From contig NZ_JADJTF010000001.1 of NCBI RefSeq assembly GCF_016711335.1, positions 3,472,001 to 3,536,000 of the forward strand: a DNA stretch of 64,000 nt, written 5' to 3'. Of this stretch, positions 1-8,672 are shown one piece after another. A program made the translations under genes and the position numbers. Numbering within the stretch: the stretch's first letter is position 1; every line of letters begins with the position of its first letter. Origin of the DNA: Thiofilum sp. (GTDB lineage: Bacteria > Pseudomonadota > Gammaproteobacteria > Thiotrichales > Thiotrichaceae). Under the pieces are notes generated by a model, which had not been told where the DNA came from, searched no databases, and worked only from the letters and a program-made list of their open reading frames with translations.

Positions 1-543
1 TCGCCCCAAAATGTTCCGGTGGCTAATCCTTCATGGATGTCGGGTTCATTAGAACTCAATAGTGTGCTGTCACTCACTTATAACCGCCTGTATATCATTA
101 TCTTTTGCCTCGTAGTATTCGCCATTTTATTTATGGTGCTACGTAAAACGAACCTTGGTCTACAAGTGCGCGCTGTGTCGCAAAATCGCGCTATGGCACG
201 GGCGATGGGAGTACGCTCCGCACGAGTCGATGCGCTTACTTTCGGTTTAGGCTCTGGTATCGCAGGGGTGGCAGGAGTGGCATTAAGTCAGCTCACCAAT
301 GTCGGTCCGAATTTAGGGCAAAGCTATATTATTGATTCCTTCATGGTCGTGGTATTTGGCGGGGTGGGTAATCTGTGGGGTACTTTAGTCGCGGGCTTGT
401 CGCTGGGCGTGGTGAATAAAGTATTAGAGCCTTGGGCAGGTGCAGTGCTGGCTAAAATTCTAGTATTGATCTTTATTATTCTATTTATTCAAAAGCGCCC
501 GCGTGGATTATTCCCACAAAAAGGCCGTGCTGCGGGAGATTAA
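1..543 (+). CDS. urtB: Urea ABC transporter permease UrtB (3' part; start lies upstream of the window)
   Basis: Inner-membrane permease of the five-part urea ABC transporter of the branched-chain amino acid (LivH) family; with UrtC it forms the channel through which urea enters. The reading frame is open from the first base, so the gene is cut by the window edge and the GTG at 19 is internal. About 180 residues remain, with several hydrophobic segments and the family-typical stretch NLGLQVRAVSQNRAMA, where LivH/UrtB proteins carry their ATPase-coupling loop, followed by GLGSGIAGVAG. Four bases separate it from urtC. The substrate is assigned from the urtBCDE order and the sequence; a generic LivH-type amino-acid permease is less likely. 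Confidence 0.9.
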   Translation, partial: SPQNVPVANPSWMSGSLELNSVLSLTYNRLYIIIFCLVVFAILFMVLRKTNLGLQVRAVSQNRAMARAMGVRSARVDALTFGLGSGIAGVAGVALSQLTNVGPNLGQSYIIDSFMVVVFGGVGNLWGTLVAGLSLGVVNKVLEPWAGAVLAKILVLIFIILFIQKRPRGLFPQKGRAAGD

Positions 544-546
544 GCC

Positions 547-1656
547 ATGTTGATTACGTCTATCTTACGCAATGATCGCGGCGGGCAAATCATGCTCGGA
601 GTGCTCTTAGCAGTACTCATCGCTGTACCGATTTTAAATCTCATCGTCCCTGCGGGTAATCCGCTACATGTACCGACTTATCTAGTCACTTTAATGGGTA
701 AATACCTTACCTATGCACTGCTTGCTATTGCGGTGGATTTAGTGTGGGGCTATTTGGGTATTTTAAGCCTAGGGCATGGTGCATTTTTTGCCTTGGGTGG
801 CTATGCCATGGGTATGTATCTGATGCGCCAGATTGGTGATCGGGGCGTATATGGCAATCCAGAACTACCGGATTTTATGGTGTTTTTGAATTGGAAAGAG
901 TTGCCGTGGTTTTGGTATGGCTTTGATATGTTTTGGTTTGCCATGATTATGGTGGTACTCATTCCCGGACTATTAGCCTTTCTATTCGGCTGGCTCGCGT
1001 TTCGTTCGCGTGTCACGGGGGTTTATCTCTCGATTATGACTCAAGCGCTTACCTATGCACTCTTACTAGCCTTTTTCCGTAATGAAATGGGCTTTGGCGG
1101 CAATAATGGTCTGACCGATTTTAAAGATATTTTAGGCTTTAGCCTGCAAGCGGATGGAACTCGCATCGCGCTATTCATTGCCTCTGGTATTGCGGTGATG
1201 CTCGGCTATTTACTCTGTCGCTACATTATCAATTCCAAACTAGGACGGGTGGTGGTAGCGATTCGAGATGCTGAAAGTCGTACCCGCTTTGTGGGTTATA
1301 AAGTGGAAAACTATAAAGTTTGGGTCTTTACGGTTTCAGCAATGCTCGCTGGTATTGCGGGGGCTTTATATGTGCCGCAAGTGGGGATTATTAATCCGGG
1401 TGAGTTTTCGCCTTTGAACTCGATTGAAATCGTGATTTGGGTAGCGATTGGTGGACGTGCCACGCTGTATGGTGCGGTATTAGGTGCGATTTTAGTGAAT
1501 TACTCCAAAACCGTATTCACGGGGCTGATGCCAGAGTCATGGCTTTTTATGTTAGGCGCTTTATTCGTGTTAGTGACCTTATATTTACCTAAAGGCTTAG
1601 CGGGCTTAGTGAATCAAATTAAGGCTCACACAATTAATAAAAAGGTGGCAGCATGA
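547..1656 (+). CDS. urtC: Urea ABC transporter permease UrtC
   Basis: Second inner-membrane permease of the urea importer (LivM family), 369 residues, about the usual length. Around ten hydrophobic stretches are visible. The motif LSLGHGAFFALGGYAMG near residues 73-90 is the conserved LivM/UrtC signature, and VVVAIRDAESRTRFVGY near 235-251 is the cytoplasmic loop that contacts the ATPases. The gene begins 3 nt after urtB, and its stop overlaps the urtD start in an ATGA arrangement, so the proteins are translationally coupled. Urea operons of this type are normally induced under nitrogen limitation; no NtrC or NtcA-like site can be seen because the promoter is outside the window. Confidence 0.93.
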   Translation: MLITSILRNDRGGQIMLGVLLAVLIAVPILNLIVPAGNPLHVPTYLVTLMGKYLTYALLAIAVDLVWGYLGILSLGHGAFFALGGYAMGMYLMRQIGDRGVYGNPELPDFMVFLNWKELPWFWYGFDMFWFAMIMVVLIPGLLAFLFGWLAFRSRVTGVYLSIMTQALTYALLLAFFRNEMGFGGNNGLTDFKDILGFSLQADGTRIALFIASGIAVMLGYLLCRYIINSKLGRVVVAIRDAESRTRFVGYKVENYKVWVFTVSAMLAGIAGALYVPQVGIINPGEFSPLNSIEIVIWVAIGGRATLYGAVLGAILVNYSKTVFTGLMPESWLFMLGALFVLVTLYLPKGLAGLVNQIKAHTINKKVAA

Positions 1657-2444
1657 GTGAAGGTGAAGGCGCTCGTTTTTTTACTGAGCAAACCCTCGAT
1701 ACAACCCACAAAGCCATTTTATATCTGGAAGATTTAAATGTGAGCTTTGATGGTTTTAAAGCGATTAATAACCTAACCCTTTATATTGATACCGGAGAAT
1801 TGCGCTGCATTATCGGTCCTAATGGAGCGGGTAAAACCACCATGATGGATATTATTACCGGAAAAACTAAACCCGATAGTGGTCAAGCATGGTTTGGGCA
1901 AACAATTGATTTATTAAAAATGACGGAGCCTGAAATTGCCAATGCCGGAATCGGACGCAAATTTCAAAAGCCAACTGTATTTGAATCGCATACCGTCGCA
2001 GAAAATTTAGAACTGGCTATGCACGGTAATAAAGGTGTGTGGTATAGCCTCCGCGCTAAATTAAGTGGTGAACAAAAGTTTTTAATCGATGACACGCTGC
2101 GTACTATTGGGCTAACTGAGCACTATTATCGTCCAGCAGGTGCATTATCACACGGGCAAAAGCAATGGCTGGAGATTGGGATGCTGTTGGTGCAAAAACC
2201 GCACTTGATGCTAGTGGACGAACCGGTCGCGGGCATGACGCATCAGGAAATGGATCGCACTGCTGAATTGCTGGTATCCCTTGCAGGTGAACGCTCGGTG
2301 GTGGTGGTGGAGCATGATATGGAATTTGTGCGCTCGATAGCGGATAAAGTCACGGTTTTACATCAAGGCAGCGTATTAGCTGAAGGCACGATGGACGAAG
2401 TACAAAATGATCCGCGCGTCATTGAAGTGTATTTGGGGGAATAA
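1653..2444 (+). CDS. urtD: Urea ABC transporter ATP-binding protein UrtD
   Basis: Cytoplasmic ATPase subunit (LivG type, 263 residues) that powers urea uptake with UrtE. Walker A is GPNGAGKTT near residues 55-63. The ABC signature is the unusual LSHGQKQWLEIGM, which is typical of UrtD rather than the canonical LSGGQ. Walker B is HLMLVDEPVAGM, followed by the switch histidine in VVVEHDMEFV. The roughly 25 residues before the ABC fold form a short N-terminal extension. Start overlaps the urtC stop by 4 nt; urtE follows after 2 nt. Confidence 0.93.
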   Translation: MSEGEGARFFTEQTLDTTHKAILYLEDLNVSFDGFKAINNLTLYIDTGELRCIIGPNGAGKTTMMDIITGKTKPDSGQAWFGQTIDLLKMTEPEIANAGIGRKFQKPTVFESHTVAENLELAMHGNKGVWYSLRAKLSGEQKFLIDDTLRTIGLTEHYYRPAGALSHGQKQWLEIGMLLVQKPHLMLVDEPVAGMTHQEMDRTAELLVSLAGERSVVVVEHDMEFVRSIADKVTVLHQGSVLAEGTMDEVQNDPRVIEVYLGE

Positions 2445-2446
2445 CG

Positions 2447-3142
2447 ATGCTCAGTGTGCAAAAGCTCAATCAATTTTATGGTGAAAGTCATACGCTGTGG
2501 GACTTAGATATGGAGGTTCCAAGTGGTAAATGCACGGTGCTAATGGGGCGTAATGGGGTAGGCAAAACGACGCTATTGCAGTGCATTATGGGACTGCTCA
2601 AGGTGCGCGATGGTGTCATTCACTATCAAGATCAAAATCTAATAGGTGTCGATGCGGAAAAACGCGCCAATTTAGGGATTGGTTATGTGCCGCAAGGACG
2701 GCAGATTTTCCCGCTGCTGACGGTGGAGGAAAATTTATTGATTGGTTTACCCGCACGGCGCGATAAGGTACGCAGTATTCCACCGTTTATTTTTGAACTG
2801 TTTCCGGTATTGAAACAAATGCTGGGACGGCGTGGGGGTGATTTATCCGGTGGACAGCAACAGCAATTGGCAATTGGTCGGGCGTTAGTGCTTGATCCTA
2901 AGCTATTGATTTTAGATGAGCCAACGGAAGGGATTCAGCCGAATATCGTGCAGGAAATCGGCGATATTATTCGTAAGCTGAATCAGGAGATTGGGCTAAC
3001 GGTGTTATTAGTGGAGCAGAAATTACCGTTTGCTCGCAAGGTGGGGGATAATTTTTGTATTTTGGATCGAGGGCGGCAGGTGGCACAGGACGATATGAGT
3101 GCTTTGAATGAGGAGCTGATTCAGAAGTATTTGACAGTATGA
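2447..3142 (+). CDS. urtE: Urea ABC transporter ATP-binding protein UrtE
   Basis: Second ATPase (LivF type, 231 residues) of the urea importer. Walker A is GRNGVGKTT near residues 34-42, the signature DLSGGQQQQLAIGRAL is canonical, Walker B is LLILDEPTEGI, and the switch region is VLLVEQKLPFA. It is the last gene of the operon: the next gene, 78 nt further on, has a different function and a more AT-rich composition. No clear hairpin terminator is visible between them. Urease genes, which often follow urt genes, are not in this window. Confidence 0.93.
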   Translation: MLSVQKLNQFYGESHTLWDLDMEVPSGKCTVLMGRNGVGKTTLLQCIMGLLKVRDGVIHYQDQNLIGVDAEKRANLGIGYVPQGRQIFPLLTVEENLLIGLPARRDKVRSIPPFIFELFPVLKQMLGRRGGDLSGGQQQQLAIGRALVLDPKLLILDEPTEGIQPNIVQEIGDIIRKLNQEIGLTVLLVEQKLPFARKVGDNFCILDRGRQVAQDDMSALNEELIQKYLTV

Positions 3143-3220
3143 AGTAAAATATTGGTTCGGTGCAGGACAGAGAGTGAAGTGCTAAACTGTAGCTCCTGTT
3201 CCTAGTCTAGTGGTTAAATC

Positions 3221-4714
3221 ATGGATGCTAGCCCCATTATCCCTATTTCAGTCGCTTCCTTAGAGCTGACTAACTTTCGTTTATTTAGTGAATTAAAAGT
3301 AGAGCTACATCCAGAACTTACTATTTTCGTTGCTCCTAATGCGGGTGGTAAAACAAGTATTTTAGATGCCATTTTCTACCACCTATGTTTGTTTTTAGAA
3401 CCAAACACCGTCAAAAAATCAATAAAACATGATATAAAAACCCCCTCTCCAATAATTCCACTTTTTGAGATACAGCTTAAATACTCTCTAATGGCTGAGC
3501 AAAATCAGGCTGCTAGCCCTATCAAAAATATAAGCTGTATCAATAAAATGATTCCTTATATCGAAAGACCAGAAAAATTTTACTGGGTATCTCGGATTTC
3601 TGATAACAATCATGTAATGAAAAAAAACTCAATATATGAGTTAAGTAATGATAGTAATGAGGAGAGAATAAAGTTACTTTCTGAAAATATTGCAATATCC
3701 AATAGAGTCTCAGAAGCACTCCGTATCCTTATGGCTGTTATAGAAACAGAGCTTAATCCAACTATACTTAAAAGCGGATCTGTCGATACGCTGTCGTTAT
3801 TTGCTTATTTCTCAGCAAATCGCCGTCTTAAAACAGACTCAAATGTATTATATGAGTATAAGGAACTCAGTAGGATACAAGCATTTCAGAGTTTACTGCC
3901 TAGTACCGATGAATTTTTTAATAGTTTTGAAGCATGGCTTAGAGAACGCTCTATCAGTGGATTAGAAACACGCCTAGCCTATCAAGAACAGGGTATTACA
4001 GAAGAACCACCAGAAGACTCCCATTTAAAAGCGATATCCAAAGTACTGGCTACTATGCTTTCATCGGAAGTCGGTATTGAAACTGTCAAATATTTTGCTA
4101 GTGAAAAAGGTATTCGTGCAGTCACTAAATCTGGTGAGCGCATTGATATTAACCAACTGAGTCATGGAGCAAAATCGATTCTGACTATCGCCGCACAATT
4201 AGCCATGAATAGCTGCGCCCTAAACCCACATTTACGCGACCAAGCTCCTGAATATACCCCAGGTATCGTGCTTATTGATGAAATAGACCTACATCTTCAC
4301 CCTAAATGGCAGCACCATGTATTAGAAGATTTAAGGCGCTGCTTTCCTCGCATGCAATTTATTGTTACTACCCATAGTCCTGCTATTTTATCTACCGTCA
4401 AACGCGAACATATTCGTGTAATTGAAGTGGACTACAGTACGGGCATAGGTACTGCAACTACCCCACAGAGTCGCTCCTATGGCGAATCTATCGCTGACAC
4501 GCTTGAGACCATTATGAATGTGCCTAGTCGCCCTCAAAATGAGTTAGTCAAGCGTATTAATGCTTACTTAGATTGGGCAGAAAATGGCGACTTAACAGAG
4601 GACAAAAGCTCCGAGCGTAGTGCATTAGAACAGGAACTAGGTACAGAACACCACGATTTATTTAATGCTGACCTTATTATTCGTCGTAGAAAAATTCTAG
4701 CTGCACGGGGCTAA
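3221..4714 (+). CDS. AAA ATPase, PtuA-like (candidate Septu defence system)
   Basis: A 497-residue ATPase of the RecF/SMC-like AAA family seen in bacterial defence modules. The N-terminus has the OLD/RecF pattern LTNFRLFSELKVEL, with Walker A APNAGGKTS at residues 38-46. A central variable region of about 250 residues separates this from the signature-like INQLSHGAKSIL, the Walker B region GIVLIDEIDLHLHPKWQ near residues 348-365, and the D-loop/switch FIVTTHSPAILS. This split ABC-like layout matches PtuA of Septu and the ATPases of related HNH pairs. Only 2 nt separate it from the HNH gene downstream. Base composition is more AT-rich than the urt genes before it, which suggests horizontal acquisition. 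The assignment as Septu rests on architecture and pairing, not on a search; an OLD-like or retron-associated ATPase is the alternative. Confidence 0.7.
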   Translation: MDASPIIPISVASLELTNFRLFSELKVELHPELTIFVAPNAGGKTSILDAIFYHLCLFLEPNTVKKSIKHDIKTPSPIIPLFEIQLKYSLMAEQNQAASPIKNISCINKMIPYIERPEKFYWVSRISDNNHVMKKNSIYELSNDSNEERIKLLSENIAISNRVSEALRILMAVIETELNPTILKSGSVDTLSLFAYFSANRRLKTDSNVLYEYKELSRIQAFQSLLPSTDEFFNSFEAWLRERSISGLETRLAYQEQGITEEPPEDSHLKAISKVLATMLSSEVGIETVKYFASEKGIRAVTKSGERIDINQLSHGAKSILTIAAQLAMNSCALNPHLRDQAPEYTPGIVLIDEIDLHLHPKWQHHVLEDLRRCFPRMQFIVTTHSPAILSTVKREHIRVIEVDYSTGIGTATTPQSRSYGESIADTLETIMNVPSRPQNELVKRINAYLDWAENGDLTEDKSSERSALEQELGTEHHDLFNADLIIRRRKILAARG

Positions 4715-4716
4715 AC

Positions 4717-5370
4717 ATGCGCTATATTCAAAAAATCCCTGTGCCACCTGAATTACAAGCATCCCTAGAAAAATCCCTTAAAAAGAAATTAAGTTGGGAC
4801 AACTTTAAAGATGAAGATGGGCGTAGTGAACTAAGAGCACATCTTTGGAAAGAGCAGTTTGGTTTATGTGCCTATTCAGAAATTAGCTTAAATGAATATG
4901 GTTTTCATATTGATCATATTCAGCCTAAAGGTAATTCGAAATATTTTCATCTGCGTTTTGATGCAAACAACCTAGTAGCTAGTGCCTTAGTAAATCAAAA
5001 CTGTGTAGCAAAAAAAGACTTGTTTGGTGGACATAAGAAAGATAATAGCGAGATAGCCATTACCCCAGCACAGCAAAACTGTAATAAGCATTTTGAGTAC
5101 ACGCCAACAGGTATGATTCAACCTGCTAAACAATTAACTGATCAAGATAAACAACTCACTCAACAGACCATTGACTGTTTAGGGTTACAGTGTCAGCTAT
5201 TAATTAATAAACGCCATACTGTTTATGCCAGCATTAACCAACAACTATCTTATTTACTAGAAGATGCGGAAGCTCTTTCCTATTTTATTAATGACTATTT
5301 AGAGCCTAATGCACAAGGTCAACTAAAGCCATTTCAATCTATGGCAGAACAGATATTTAATCGAAATTAA
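4717..5370 (+). CDS. HNH endonuclease, PtuB-like (candidate Septu effector)
   Basis: A 217-residue HNH nuclease, probably the DNA-cutting partner of the ATPase gene 2 nt upstream. The nuclease core is visible: LCAYSEI, then HIDHIQPKG near residues 67-75 (the H-x-D-H metal site), DANNLVASALVNQNC (the N position) and FGGHKKD. This order resembles the HNH family TIGR02646 found in retron/Septu systems, where the first element is usually CAYCE; here the second Cys is Ser, so the zinc site may be incomplete or altered. Length agrees with PtuB proteins. In Septu the ATPase and the nuclease form one complex that degrades DNA upon phage infection; that role here is inferred. Confidence 0.68.
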   Translation: MRYIQKIPVPPELQASLEKSLKKKLSWDNFKDEDGRSELRAHLWKEQFGLCAYSEISLNEYGFHIDHIQPKGNSKYFHLRFDANNLVASALVNQNCVAKKDLFGGHKKDNSEIAITPAQQNCNKHFEYTPTGMIQPAKQLTDQDKQLTQQTIDCLGLQCQLLINKRHTVYASINQQLSYLLEDAEALSYFINDYLEPNAQGQLKPFQSMAEQIFNRN

Positions 5371-5390
5371 ATTCACTAGAGATTTACACT

Positions 5391-5840
5391 ATGACCTACC
5401 ACCTCGCCCAACTCAATATTGCCACCCTACTCGCTCCCCTAGATTCGCCTCAATTAGCGGATTTCGTAGCTAACCTAGATCAGATTAATACCCTAGCCGA
5501 AAACTCCGATGGATTTATCTGGCGTTTAATTGAAGATTGCCGTGACCCGCAATTAGCCCATCCCTTTCCCGATAATGTGATTGTGAATATGTCCGTGTGG
5601 CGCGATATAGAAGGACTAAAAGCCTTCGCGTTTAAATCCGCTCATGTGGACATTATGCGGCGGCGACGTGAATGGTTTGCCAAAATGACCACCGCCTATG
5701 CCGCGCTATGGTGGATTCCAGCCGGACATCAACCCACTCTCGCCGAGGCAGCCGAACGCTTAGCTCATTTAGATCAGTATGGAGCTACGGAACACGCCTT
5801 TACCTTTGCCAAACCTTTTGCTAGTCCTGCACTGCTTTAA
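5391..5840 (+). CDS. DUF3291 family protein
   Basis: A 149-residue soluble protein with the pattern of DUF3291: it opens with HLAQLNIATL and contains SDGFIWRLIED, NMSVWRDIEGLKAFAFKSAH and WFAKMTTAYAALWWIPAGH. These proteins have a dimeric alpha/beta-barrel (ferredoxin-like, antibiotic-monooxygenase-like) fold, and no enzymatic role is established. It starts 20 nt after the HNH gene with only a weak purine-rich ribosome site. It could be co-transcribed with the preceding pair, but its composition is like the rest of the chromosome, so it is probably not part of the defence module. Confidence 0.75.
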   Translation: MTYHLAQLNIATLLAPLDSPQLADFVANLDQINTLAENSDGFIWRLIEDCRDPQLAHPFPDNVIVNMSVWRDIEGLKAFAFKSAHVDIMRRRREWFAKMTTAYAALWWIPAGHQPTLAEAAERLAHLDQYGATEHAFTFAKPFASPALL

Positions 5841-5927
5841 AAACAACCATATCGCTCCTAATAGCCTAATGCTCTCCTTATCCCCCCGTACCGCTTAGGC
5901 TATCTCGCTAAGCTATTTGCTTATTCA

Positions 5928-5971
5928 AATAAGAATCATTACTATCTGCTCCAACTTGAGAATAGTTCTCA
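5928..5971. promoter_or_regulatory. Fur-like operator upstream of the imelysin operon
   Basis: TGAGAATAGTTCTCA at 5957-5971 is a perfect inverted repeat (6-bp arms, 3-nt centre), and ATAAGAATCATTACT just upstream has the look of a second Fur half-site series. The downstream genes are imelysins, which in other bacteria are iron-regulated. The site lies 54-97 nt before the GTG start at 6025. Fur recognition is inferred from pattern only. Confidence 0.5.
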
Positions 5972-6024
5972 TTATAGCCTTATAACTACTTTGCCTGTGT
6001 TGACTGTTTATTGGGAGATTCTTT

Positions 6025-7260
6025 GTGATACGTCAGACCTTATTAGCCACTATAGTAGCCAGCACCCTAGCGCTTGCAACTCCCTTCGTCACGCACGCCG
6101 ACACGCCCCCAGCCACCCCCAGCGCACAGCAAGTCCTCACTCACTATGCTGATATTGCCTACGCTAACTACACCGACTCATTAAATTCCGCCAAAACCCT
6201 ACAAACCGCCATTGATACCTTTATCGAAAAGCCTAGTGCTGAAACGCAACAAGCCGCTAAAGACGCATGGCTCAAAGCCCGCCATAGTTACAGTCAGACC
6301 GAGGTCTATCGTTTTGGTAATCCTAATGTGGACGAGTGGGAAGGACGGGTAAATGCGTGGCCATTAGATGAAGGGTTGATTGATTACGTCAAAACCGATG
6401 CCTATGAACATGAGGACGGCAATCAATTTGCTAAAGCTAATATTATTGCCGGCACTGAACCCATTACAGCCGAGCTATTAGAGTCTTATCAAGAAAAAGG
6501 CGGCTCGGAGGCAAATGTAGCCATCGGCTATCATGCGGTGGAATTTTTACTGTTGGGTCAAGACCTTAATGAAGATCCCAAACAAGCAGGGCAGCGTTCT
6601 TATACCGATTATCTTCAAGGTGAATCCTGTACCAATGGTCACTGTGAACGCCGCGCTGCCTACTTAAAAACGGTTACTGAGTTATTGGTCAAAGACCTCG
6701 AAACGATGGTCAAGGATTGGGAACCTAATCACGACAATTACCGCAAAGCTTTCTTGGCGTTAGACGAGGCTGAAGGTATTCGACGTATCTTATTTGGTAT
6801 GGGTAGTTTGAGTTTGGGTGAACTAGCCGGACAACGCATGAATGTAGCGCTGCTGGCACACTCTCAAGAGGATGAACACTCATGCTTTAGTGACAACACG
6901 CACGATGATATTAAGCAAAATATCCAAGGGGTCGAAAATGTCTATTTAGGGCGGTATATTAAAGCGGATGGGTCAACTTTAGAGGGCGCAAGCCTTTCTC
7001 AATTAGTCGCGGCTAAAGATGCTAAAGCGGATACTGCGTTAAAAACTCAACTCACCACCGCTCTCAACCATGCTGACACTATTGTCAAAACTGCTCAAGC
7101 CGGTACTGCATTTGATCAACAAATTGCGGCAGGAAATGAGCACAATGCACAAGTCAAAGCCACTATTGACGCCTTGAAAACGCAAACGGCTGCAATTGAA
7201 AGGGCGGCTAGTAGTCTTGGCATACAAAACCTCAATCCAGAACCTCTGGAGGCGGAATAA
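6025..7260 (+). CDS. Imelysin family periplasmic protein (IrpA-like)
   Basis: A 411-residue secreted protein of the imelysin (M75, IrpA/ICMP) family, implicated in periplasmic iron or haem-linked metal handling. The first 25 residues form a signal peptide ending THA. The conserved GxHxxE motif is present as GYHAVEFLLLGQD near residues 171-183, and EWEGRVNAWPLDEGLIDY is another family block. GTG is chosen as the start because a purine-rich site (GGGAGA) precedes it and the signal peptide begins directly there. It is the first gene of a four-gene operon; its stop overlaps the next start by one base. The claimed protease activity of this family is disputed, so a metal-binding role is safer. Confidence 0.87.
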   Translation: MIRQTLLATIVASTLALATPFVTHADTPPATPSAQQVLTHYADIAYANYTDSLNSAKTLQTAIDTFIEKPSAETQQAAKDAWLKARHSYSQTEVYRFGNPNVDEWEGRVNAWPLDEGLIDYVKTDAYEHEDGNQFAKANIIAGTEPITAELLESYQEKGGSEANVAIGYHAVEFLLLGQDLNEDPKQAGQRSYTDYLQGESCTNGHCERRAAYLKTVTELLVKDLETMVKDWEPNHDNYRKAFLALDEAEGIRRILFGMGSLSLGELAGQRMNVALLAHSQEDEHSCFSDNTHDDIKQNIQGVENVYLGRYIKADGSTLEGASLSQLVAAKDAKADTALKTQLTTALNHADTIVKTAQAGTAFDQQIAAGNEHNAQVKATIDALKTQTAAIERAASSLGIQNLNPEPLEAE

Positions 7261-8672
7261 TGAGACTATTCTCGTTATTAGCTGCCCTATCAGTTATCTT
7301 GAGTGTAAGCACTAAGCTCTACGCCGCCACCCCTGCAAAAGCTCCAGACTTACGTTTATCGGGTGGGGCTACCACTACATTTGATAAAAGCGTCAATGCG
7401 TTTTCACTGCCTGCTAGCAATATGAGTATTTTGCGCCGTGACCAATTTTTTATTGGTAATGCGTTTTTCACTCAACCGTGGGTCAGCGCCCCCTCTTCCA
7501 CCACAGCACGCGATGGTTTGGGACCACTGTTTAATAGCAATAGCTGCCAAGGCTGCCACACCAAAGACGGACGCGGGCAACCGCCGCACTCTTTAGCGGA
7601 TACTCATTTCACCTCTTTAATCCGGCTTAGTATTCCGCCTACTACGGCAGAACACGAATTAGTCGTTAAAACGCTGGGGGTAGTCCCTGAACCCACTTAT
7701 GGTGACCAATTGCAACCTCTCAGTATTCAAGGTATCCAAGCCGAGGGCAAACCCGTGGTGGAGTACGAAACCATTACGGGGCAATTTAAAGACGGCACGC
7801 CTTATGAACTACTTAAGCCTAAAGTGAGCCTTGCTCATTTAACTGACGGTGCTGTGCACGCTGATACTCAACTCTCTATGCGTGTTGCGCCAGTGATGGT
7901 AGGTATGGGTTTATTAGAAGCGATTCCCGAAGCGGCACTTTTAGCCTTTGCTGATCCTGATGATAGTAATGGGGATGGTATTTCTGGTCGTCCTAATCGC
8001 GTTTGGGATATTAGAACGCAACAAGCTCAATTAGGGCGCTTTGGCTGGAAAGCCAATCAACCCACCGTGGAGCAACAAACCGCCAGCGCGTTTCAGGGTG
8101 ATATTGGCATTACTTCTAGTCTGTTTCCTCAGCAAAGTTGCACAGCTAAGCAAACCGCCTGCTTAGCCGCACCTGATGGTGGCAAACCCGAAGTCAGTGA
8201 TGAGATTTTGAACCAAGTTACCTTTTATGCCTCCACACTCGCGGTTCCTGCGCGACGTAAAGTCACTGATCCGCAAGTGCAAGCCGGGCAAGTGATTTTT
8301 AATAAAAGTGCTTGTGCCAGTTGCCATATTCCGCATTACGTCACGGGTAATAAAGCGGATTTTCCCGAGTTAGAACATCAATCGATTCAGCCTTTTACGG
8401 ATCTATTGCTGCATGATATGGGTGAGGGGCTAGCCGATCACCGTCCTGATTTTGCAGCAACCGGCGCTGAATGGCGTACCGCGCCTTTATGGGGAATAGG
8501 CATGATTGAAAAGGTCAATGGTCATACACGCTTTTTACATGATGGACGCGCTCGCAATCTGATGGAAGCCATACTCTGGCATGGTGGCGAAGCTGAACCC
8601 TCCAAGCAAGCGGTACTCAATCTCGATGCTAGCGAGCGTGCTGCCCTATTAGCCTTTTTAAACTCATTATGA
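7260..8672 (+). CDS. Di-haem oxidoreductase-like c-type cytochrome (DUF1111)
   Basis: A 470-residue periplasmic protein with a signal peptide ending near YAA and two c-type haem sites, SCQGCHTKDG near residue 98 and ACASCHIPHY near residue 351. It matches the DUF1111 'di-haem thiol oxidase-like' family, recognisable also by FADPDDSNGDGISGRPN and by FLHDGRARNLMEAILWHGGEAE near the C-terminus, which resembles the active-site region of MauG/cytochrome c peroxidases. In this conserved operon type it always sits between imelysins, so electron transfer linked to iron uptake is likely. Start and stop overlap the neighbouring imelysin genes, indicating tight co-translation. Confidence 0.85.
   Translation: MRLFSLLAALSVILSVSTKLYAATPAKAPDLRLSGGATTTFDKSVNAFSLPASNMSILRRDQFFIGNAFFTQPWVSAPSSTTARDGLGPLFNSNSCQGCHTKDGRGQPPHSLADTHFTSLIRLSIPPTTAEHELVVKTLGVVPEPTYGDQLQPLSIQGIQAEGKPVVEYETITGQFKDGTPYELLKPKVSLAHLTDGAVHADTQLSMRVAPVMVGMGLLEAIPEAALLAFADPDDSNGDGISGRPNRVWDIRTQQAQLGRFGWKANQPTVEQQTASAFQGDIGITSSLFPQQSCTAKQTACLAAPDGGKPEVSDEILNQVTFYASTLAVPARRKVTDPQVQAGQVIFNKSACASCHIPHYVTGNKADFPELEHQSIQPFTDLLLHDMGEGLADHRPDFAATGAEWRTAPLWGIGMIEKVNGHTRFLHDGRARNLMEAILWHGGEAEPSKQAVLNLDASERAALLAFLNSL

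Noticed and set aside
3143..3220. Terminator or RNA gene between urtE and the ATPase gene
   Set aside because: No stem of useful length could be drawn.
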